NCBI RefSeq assembly: GCF_027943255.1
Contig: NC_072892.1
Coordinates: 33,317,792-33,381,791 of the forward strand
DNA length: 64,000 bases
Direction of reading: 5' to 3'
From: Anastrepha obliqua
Lineage: Eukaryota; Arthropoda; Insecta; Diptera; Tephritidae
Numbering within the stretch: position 1 is the stretch's first letter; each line of letters opens with the position of its first letter. Below the pieces are notes generated by a model that saw only the letters and a program-made list of their open reading frames with translations, ran no database searches and was not told where the DNA came from. The translations under genes and the position numbers were made by a program. Below, in pieces: positions 57,130 to 64,000 of the stretch.

Positions 57130-57970
57130 AAACCAATTGAGATCTTCATGAAATTTTGTTAAAGGATTGCATTATTTCATCCCCTCAAATACTCTCCAGC
57201 AGAGACATAGAAGCAGCTATAAACTCTCTAGTATCAAAAACCCTTCTTGCAGACCAAAAATCGTGTCCGCTCACACGGCTCAGAGGTAAGTCCAAGCACC
57301 CGTGGTGGAACAAGGTTTTTGGTAAACAACGAAGAGAACTTAGAGAATTTCTAAAGCTAACTAAACTTGCAGATTGGGATGAGTGTTGGAGGGAATATAA
57401 CTCATTGCGAAACTTATACGAAAAGTGCAGTAGAAAGGCAATTTGGACAGACTTTCGAAAGCATCAAGACTTCGGAAAATTCTCGCCAAATCTCTTATTT
57501 TTTGAAATGTTTTGAATTATTCCAACACTGATCCACAAAGTTACAGGCGAATGCACCCAGGGCGGTAAGGAAACGATTATGGCTCTCACTGAAACCTACT
57601 TTCCTGCACGTACGGGCATTACAGACACCGCATCTTCTGCGGAAGTAGACTAGAACAACGATGATTGTGAGGACCTCATTACGACATCTAAATTGAAATG
57701 GGTCCTAAAATCTTTTGACCCCTTTAAGTCACCAAGCCGGATGGCATATTTCTAACGCCTGCAATGCAAGAGGGAAGTGCATCCTTGATACCTTAGCTGA
57801 AGGACATTTTTAAATTCCGTTTAAAATTCAACTATGTTCCGAAGAATTGGAGACTCTCAAGGGTTGTATTTACACCAAAAGCAAGGAAAAGCAGCCACTT
57901 GTTTGCGAAGGGTTATCGGCCTCTTAGCCGAACTTCGTTCCCCCCTATAACCTTGGAAGAACTACTGTGT
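57130..57970 (+). mobile_element. LINE fragment: linker and start of RT
   Basis: KHPWWNKVFGKQRRELREFL, KLTKLADWDECWREYNSLRN (linker between endonuclease and RT), then ALTETYFPARTGITDTASS and LKWVLKSFDPFKSP, the RT start, followed by broken RT. Unlike the other LINE remnants it lacks the 3' half. Confidence 0.7.
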
Positions 57971-57974
57971 TGAA

Positions 57975-58375
57975 ATATCCGCTGAATTTTTTTTTTCAAA
58001 TTTTTATTAAAAATCAAAAATAATGCGCAAAGTGTTGCTTCCATATCTGCATCAACAAATATCTGTATCTAGTGGAAATGGTAATGATAGATTGATGTTA
58101 AATTTGAAAGAGTGGTCTCAAAATTATCCAATTAAATATCGCTCTGTAACTCTTACACTAAGAATTTTAGGGAGGAATTGTAAATAGGAATTTTTATTTG
58201 AACCAAGTGATAAGTATTTCTTTCATAAAATTGCTTCATCTTGAAGTGAAATTGAATAGTGTTTCAAGCAGTAAACGACAGAAGTGTATACAACATTTTT
58301 TAATGAAAAAAATATATCATTGATAGAAGCTCAAAACAAATTGTGAAATTTTAATAGACAATGTTTTAGTAACAT
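57975..58375. other. No recognisable feature
   Basis: AT-rich. May include the 3' end of the maT-like element that follows; GACAGAAGTGTATACAAC (58277) resembles CAGAGAAGTTTGTATACAG at 60271, but in the same orientation, so these are not inverted ends. Confidence 0.35.
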
Positions 58376-58380
58376 TATAT

Positions 58381-59354
58381 TCAGTCAGTTTCGAAGTGGC
58401 CACCTTTACCACGAATACACAAGCTCAAACGTTTCAAAAAATTGTGGGCTATAATCCGTAGTTTGTCTACTGCTATGCGATCCCACTCTCGACGCAATGC
58501 TTGCTTCAGGGACTTCAAACTTTTGTGGCGTTTTGCACAGGCCATTGCTTCCAAAATCGATCACATGCCGTAATCTAGCGGATTCAGATCCGGTGAGTAG
58601 GGTGGACATTCTTGGAAAGTAAAGAAAGAGGGGAAATCGGCTTTGCACCACTCTTGGGTTGTTTTTGCTCTGTGGGCTGCTGCCGAGTCCTGTTGAAACG
58701 TCCACTCATCGTCACCAAAGTGCTGCTGGGACCAGGGAAGAACAACTGCTTCTAATATGTCTTGACGGTAAACTTTTTTATTGATTTTGACTCCTTGGAC
58801 TATGAAAATCAGAGAAGTCTTGCCACTGGCGCGAATTCCACCCCATACCATGACATTTGGACGATGTTCAACAATGGACGAAAGTCCAAGGACTTTTGCA
58901 GACCAATTTCTGTCGTTTTGATGATTGTGAGCTTGTTCAACGGTAAACAGCTTCTCATCCGTAAAGACGATTTTTTCCCAGCCTCTACCTGCGACCCGAC
59001 GTTGGAGCGAGCGACTTCTTTCGAGTCTTACTTTCTTGCTTTCATCCGCAAGTAGTTGGCATTTTTTAGTTTATAAGGTTTAAGTCCAAGTTCTTTTTTT
59101 CTATAAGGCGAACTGATTCACGATTGATGCCTGTCTCAATAGCAATTTTCCTCATCGAGACCATAGAATTTCGTTGAACTCTTTTTTTGATGATTTTTCG
59201 GTTGTTGGAAGTGTTAACAGTTTGATTTCTTCCTCTTCCAGGACGGTCACCTTCATTACCAAGCTCCTTAAGTCATTTGATTGCACGAGAAACCATTGAA
59301 CGTGCAATTAAAAGCTTGATGCAGGGCTATAATAGCTCAGCGACTACTTGACAT
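58381..59354 (-). mobile_element. maT-like (DD37D) transposase relic
   Basis: Starts near ATG 59354: IARSMVSRAIK, LKELGNEGDRPGRGRNQTVN, INRESVRLIEKKNL (HTH region), KIVFTDEKLFTVEQAHNHQN (first Asp), NVMVWGGIRASGKTSL, WTFQQDSAAAHRAKTTQEW (second Asp), YSPDLNPLDYGM (third Asp, 37 residues between). A single TGA at 58563-58561 replaces an expected Trp, after which the frame is open to GGHFETD and the true stop at 58381. N-terminal frameshifts are present. Confidence 0.85.
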
Positions 59355-59368
59355 CGTTACACAAAGTA

Positions 59369-60157
59369 TAGGGTGGGCCATGTAAAATTTGCTTTTTGAA
59401 TCGGCTATATAAAAAAAAACTAATCAAATTTAAAAAAAAATGTTTTTTATTTTGAAGATTGAACATTGTCATTTATGAATGAAAAATAATATCGTTCAAA
59501 TGACTGCCACGACTGGCTTTACAGTAGGCCATTCGATCAACCCAAGTTTTAAGCACATTTTCGATTGTTTGGGCTCCAATTTCATTAATGGCAACTTCGA
59601 TTTCGTGTTTTAAAGCATCAATTGTCTCTGAATGGTTCGCATAGCATTTGTCCTTAACGGTTCCCCACAAAAAATAGTCCAACGGGCTTAAATCACAGCT
59701 CCGAGGCGGCCAATTCGGCTGATTTTTCGGTTTTCAAAAACGGTAACCAAAAGTTCGAGTGTAACTTTGGCAGTGTGACAAAGTTGCACCGTCCTGTTGA
59801 AACCAAATGACGTCCATGTCATCCTCTTCAATTTTTGGAAACAACTCGTTGAGCATGTCCCGGTAACGCTTGCCATTTACTGTAACCGCGGCTCCTCGCT
59901 CATTTTCGAAAAAAAATGGTCCGATGATGCCGCCAGACGTAGCCACCGATGTGAAAATCAGAAAAGAAGAAGACTCACCACTTTGGAAATAGGTTTTCAA
60001 TATTTCCCAATTTTGTTCAAGCGTATAGCGTCCCATTTCGTAAATGTCAAACCTTTAAGTAAATTATGAACACATTTGGCATGTCATTTGTTGTTACCTG
60101 TTACCATTCTCAAAAAAATAGGTGGTTCAAAACGCAAACGCTATATGGCCCACCCTG
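59369..60157 (-). mobile_element. DD41D (rosa-type) mariner, internally deleted, nested
   Basis: TA-flanked (59367-59368 and 60158-60159). Inverted ends TAGGGTGGGCCATGTA and CAGGGTGGGCCATATA. 789 bp. The transposase begins MGRYTLEQNWEILKTYFQSG (60036), jumps to SGGIIGPFFFENERGAAVTV and reaches WFQQDGATL (second Asp). A frameshift follows, then MDYFLWGTVKDKCYANHSET to LNDIIFHS (59682-59473). The whole DNA-binding domain and first Asp are deleted. It sits in the 5' leader of the maT-like element. Confidence 0.9.
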
Positions 60158-60164
60158 TATTTAA

Positions 60165-61730
60165 AAAGAGCTGGAACAGAAACGAATACTTTTTTTTGTA
60201 CTTCAGAACACACACAACAATCACAAAATAAGAGCATTCCTTAAAAAAAATTTACATTCATCTAATTGCACAGAGAAGTTTGTATACAGTTATTTTTGTC
60301 ACCCTGTAAGATGTATATGTACTCAAAACATCATACCATAGACTATTAAATGTGCATAGATAAGAAAAAGTTGAGAAAAAAATTTTTAATATGTGTATGT
60401 ATTTACATGTGTAGAGTACAGATTATCTTAAAGTTGAGATTTTTTTTTAATATTTAATTGATTTCTCCAGTTTTCCAGACAACTTAGTGCACATTCTATT
60501 ATTCCTTAAAATTTCAGCTTTAATTCAAAAGAAAAGAAAACTATAACAACTGTGGTACTTTTTGAGATATCGTGCAACGTGAGCTAGCGTTGTGCTCAGA
60601 ATACGTAAAGCTTGTCCAAACGTCTTTATTTTTATCGCCTCACAGAAATGACTTGTTACTAACCCTTTTCACTACACTGTATAGCGCAGCCTAACTGATG
60701 ACAATATCTGCTTTCCATAATGCTGAGCAACCATACGACAGACTAAACGCACTTGAAGCATTCCGAGTCCATAAATTAAAGTTTGCTTACATGATTTTAT
60801 TTATTTTTTATTGTAACTATATTTCATTTTTTCAATTTTTGGTATATTTTTTCCTGTGCTCGTTTTCTTTAAATACAACACAAAATGCAAAGTTTCCTGC
60901 CATATTCACACCTTTTGCTACTCTGCTCTGCAAGCCATGCATGTACACATACAAACACACACACGCACACTTACTCTTTTTAGCGTTAACTGCATTCAGT
61001 TCAGTTAGTTATCTATCCAGCAAATTTTTCAACACCAAAAACAAACTCGACTTACCGAAGGTGAGAGTAATCGGCTCTGCTATATTTCCAAGCAGCCACC
61101 AATGTATGGTATTCACTCATATGTGTGTGTGTGTGCTAGTTTATTGTTTTCGTTTGTTGTGCCACTTATAGTTATGTGCCGCATAGTTATTATTGTAATT
61201 TTGTCTCATACTTTTGTTAACAACTTTTTTCATTCATTAGCTTTGGCTGTTCACACACAAAGAGTTTGGTGGCACTTTTGTAAGTTGGTAACTTCCAATT
61301 AGTCGGGGCGAAACAATGCAGGCGAACAAAGTGGTGCAGATGTATGTATGTACGCATGTGTGTTTATATGTGTATGTTTTTGAAGCGGTAAATAATGACT
61401 CTGCACCGTAAAAAACGATGATCTCAAATATTCACATCCACACTTATCAGGGTATACGAGGGTCGGTCTATTAGTATCTAAAAATATGAAGGAATCCAAC
61501 ATTTTGCTTGTTAGAAGCAGGCGCATCAGTCCACAGTCGCAATGGCAAATTTTCTTAAATTATGTTAAGAATTGATTTTTCAAAAGATGGGAAAATGGCT
61601 TAGCTATCAGAAATATGGCTCGAATGAAGAGTTCAGTGATGAAACACATCCCTACTTCGAAGGCTTCGAGAAGTCAGAGTAACTTTATTTAAGTTTTTAG
61701 GGGCTTACTAAACTACGAAAGTTGCTGTTT
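60165..61730. other. 1.6 kb without a recognisable gene
   Basis: 60165-60320 may be the 5' end of the interrupted maT-like element (inverted, it starts CAGGGTGACAAAAATAACTG). The rest is AT-rich with CA/TG microsatellites (60940-60970, 61120-61135, 61340-61370). A 157-codon frame at 60698 lacks domains. Confidence 0.4.
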
Positions 61731-61733
61731 ATG

Positions 61734-61880
61734 CAAGGTGGCATAAAATTAATCTTCCTTTTTTTTTTATAACTTATTACTTCATGTCTAGTTCACAAGT
61801 TTCCAATATGATTGACGTAAGACGCCATTTGCAAAAATTATGTTTCTTCCGATGGGGTGACTAATTTTGCGCCACCTTGT
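61734..61880. mobile_element. MITE with AAGGTGGCGCAAAATTA ends, copy 2 (147 bp)
   Basis: The left end CAAGGTGGCATAAAATTAAT and the inverted right end CAAGGTGGCGCAAAATTAGT. It is a short form of the 51.0 kb element. Confidence 0.8.
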
Positions 61881-62140
61881 ATCACTGGCCAACAACCAAA
61901 AAATTAGCATTTGTGGTTGAAAACGTTTTTTGTTTTTCAAAATATTCTCCATGCGGATCAATATACTTTCGTAATTTTCGAAGCACTTGGACCAGTCGTA
62001 TTTTCAGGGTGTTGTTTTAAGTTGTGCGTAATCCAACGCAAATACACCCCTCTTTTTCCACAAGGTGATCACGCAAAGTCTTATTGCTAAAGATGCTCGT
62101 CATACTAATGCCCAAGGCTATCTCAATGTCACAATACAAA

Positions 62141-62328
62141 TACAAGGTAGCACAAAATTAATCACCCTATCGGAAAATTTTTAATTTTTCCAAATGGCAT
62201 CGTATACATTATCCAGGCAGACAAACAGTGGAGCGCGTAAAGGTCCAAATAAAGATTCCCATCGCTTAAAATCATTTCTTTTATTCGGTAAAAAAGTTAT
62301 TTAAAAACAAAATTTTGCGACACCTACT
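62141..62328. mobile_element. MITE with AAGGTGGCGCAAAATTA ends, copy 3
   Basis: The left end ACAAGGTAGCACAAAATTAA, TCACCCTATCGG; the inverted right end GTAGGTGTCGCAAAATTTTG. The interior CAGACAAACAGTGGAGCGCG and ATCGCTTAAAATCATTT matches 51060-51130. Confidence 0.8.
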
Positions 62329-62339
62329 ACATATTTTCT

Positions 62340-63375
62340 GGCCCAATAACTGATTTTGGATGACCTTCACGGAACTTATCGGTGATCGAACAGCGTCTGC
62401 GAGAAAATTCATGGTACAAAACTACAGGACTAAAAGATGGTACGAAGACACAAAAAGGAGTTGTCTATATGCCGCGATGTCTGAATTTGGTAAACTAATG
62501 GCTATGCAAAATAGTTTTGCTCAATACTAGCAGCGCCGTGAGACTTGGAAAGAACCTCTCCGAGCCGTTTGATACCAAACGAGGTTTCAGACGGGGTGAC
62601 TCGTTGACGCTGGAAAAGATCGTGCAATCCACAGAACTTTAGCCTTAACGACCGCGCTGTTGGTTCTGCCTTTTCCAAACTGGATAAAGAAGCAAAGCGA
62701 ATGGAACTGGTGGTGAACGAGGACAAAACAAAGTACCTTCTGTCATCAAACAAACAGTCGGCGCACTCGCGTATCGGCACCCACGTCACTGTTGACAGTT
62801 ATAGTTTTGAGGTTGTAAAGGACTTCGTTTATTTAGAAACCAGCATTAACACCGATAACAATATCAGCCTGGAAATCCAACGTAGAATCTCTCTTGCCAA
62901 CAAGTGCTACTTTGAACTAAGTAGGCAAATGTGTAGTGAAGTCCTCTCTCGACGAACAAAACCAACATTTTCTAAATCTCTCACCATGCCCGTCCTATTG
63001 TTTAGCACAGAGGATGGCAATACTGGATGAGACATCCTTTGGAGTATTGAGAAAAAGATTCTGCGGAACATTTTTGGACCTTTACACGTGGACGACGGCG
63101 AGTATAGCAGTTGATGGAACAATTAACTGCATGAGTTTTCCCACGACAAAGACATAATTCAGTGAATAAAGATCCACTGGCTTCGTTAGCTGTGTCATGT
63201 CGTCCGAAGGGATACAAACGTTCCGGCTCTGAAAGTATTTGATGCGGTACTAGCTGGTGATAGCAGATGAAGGGCAAGGAAATATCAGGTGGAGCACGAC
63301 TTTGTGTCTGGCGCCGATTAGAATGAGAAAGAAACGACTGGCGTGCTTTGTCAAACTCGCCCGAAGTCACTTAAG
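62340..63375 (+). mobile_element. RTE-like LINE relic: RT to 3' end
   Basis: GFRRGDSLTLEKIVQS (deleted RT core), MELVVNEDKTKYLLSSNKQS, DFVYLETSINTDNNISLEIQ, RRISLANKCYFELSRQM and LTMPVLL, then in shifted frames ALKVFDAV and ERNDWRA. The end aligns with the 21.0 and 37.1 kb copies but is more diverged and lacks their GCGCCAATTAAG tail. One 109-codon stretch (62701-63030) is still open. Confidence 0.75.
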
Positions 63376-63379
63376 CGAA

Positions 63380-64000
63380 TATTGCACCACTCAAGAAAAA
63401 GAAAGGATGGTTCTTGCTCGCCGTATAATGATTTTAGTTCATCAACTAATTCTTATCTTGATAATCCGCATCGAAAATTGTGGAAAATAATCGCGCGAAA
63501 ATGCTCATGATTTAATGTCATTTTTTCTCGCAATGAATTTTTAAAGCCACTGTAAACAACACTCATATGGCTCACAGGCCCACATATGGCGTTCTGAGTT
63601 CGTTTGTGGTAAAATATGTCAAGTTTTCCGATTGAAACGTCAGTTGGCGCCCGACAACACCAGAAGTGCCCAAGACTAGAAATATATAATAGCAACCCTC
63701 GTAAATATATGGGAACGTGAGCACAAGCCATTCCATTTATTTACTTCAGTCCTTAACTTTCTGCAGCATACTTTGTTTTAATTACCCATATTGCTGGAAT
63801 GGCCTGCCTTCACCCTCTGCGCTCGAGTATTTTCACGGCCATTAGTCGGTGACACCTAGGCACGTATTGTATCGCGCAATTATGTGGAAATTTCAATTGG
63901 TTAGCGCGCCGTTCATTTGTTGGTTTTTTATTGTTTATCTCGCGCTTAAACACCCACACACACACGCGCACACTGTTTGTTTAATAAAATTAGTGCTAGT
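63380..64000. other. No recognisable feature
   Basis: Ends in (CA)n near 63955. Short frames without domains. Confidence 0.4.

Noticed and set aside
58277..60290. Terminal inverted repeats of the maT-like element at GACAGAAGTGTATACAAC and CAGAGAAGTTTGTATACAG
   Set aside because: The two sequences are in the same orientation, so they cannot be inverted ends.
60698..61171. 157-codon frame as a host gene
   Set aside because: Cys/Phe/Tyr-rich translation of AT-rich and microsatellite DNA; no domain or repeat of family signature.

Overview
This is a 64 kb, AT-rich, repeat-dense stretch of nuclear DNA from a higher (schizophoran) fly. A tephritid fruit fly is the most likely source. I infer this from the fly-style translation context (ACAAAATG) and Inr-like promoter motifs, a Drosophila-like clip-domain protease, and several mariner copies with DD41D spacing, the type known as the 'rosa' group of tephritids. 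Nothing looks bacterial: there are no operons, CRISPR arrays or rRNA genes.

I can support one host gene, on the minus strand: a secreted clip-domain trypsin-like serine protease. Exons 2-6 lie at 16789-14369 and form a protein with an acidic N-terminal region, a poly-lysine run, one six-cysteine clip domain, Thr/Pro-rich linkers and a trypsin domain with an intact His/Asp/Ser triad. Exon 2 starts in the middle of a signal peptide. The missing start is 35 kb upstream at 52088-52052: a 12-codon ATG exon with a consensus donor whose phase matches exon 2 exactly. Joined, the coding region is 2178 nt (725 aa). On this model positions 16790-52051 are one 35.3 kb intron and 51.6-53.7 kb is the TE-poor promoter/5' UTR zone.

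The rest is a transposon graveyard. (1) Non-LTR retrotransposons, nearly all 5'-truncated: the best preserved is 23685-26193 (RT plus RNase H, one internal stop, 9 bp target-site duplication); fragments lie near 3.2, 13.5, 17.4-18.3, 18.4-19.8, 21.0, 33.4-35.3, 36.3, 37.1, 37.8, 38.4-39.3, 41.2-43.3, 46.9-48.6, 55.4, 57.1-58.0 and 62.3-63.4 kb. (2) Tc1/mariner elements: DD41D copies (4.2-5.1, 11.4-11.8, 47.1-48.0, 51.4, 59.4-60.2 kb), a DD34D mariner (43.4-44.4) and an N-terminal mariner fragment (55.8), DD37D maT-like copies (26.3-27.5, 58.4-59.4) and a DD34E Tc3-like copy (20.9-22.6). (3) MITEs: a TTAA-flanked group of about 0.7 kb sharing an internal motif (25-750, 7437-8166, 28586-29295, 49297-50005, 54163-54893), a long-TIR TTAA element carrying three other elements (36227-37645), a family with AAGGTGGCGCAAAATTA ends, a TCGTCCCC element and a long inverted-repeat element (1925-2545). 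(4) A tRNA-derived SINE whose 3' tail matches that of a LINE in the same window. There is also an apparently perfect 536 bp tandem duplication at 29848-30919.

I found no convincing new enzymatic system. The notable items are the reconstructed split-signal-peptide gene with its giant TE-filled intron, the TTAA MITE group, the nested insertions that give relative ages, the complementary mariner deletion derivatives and the SINE/LINE tail sharing. All coordinates and alignments were read by eye.
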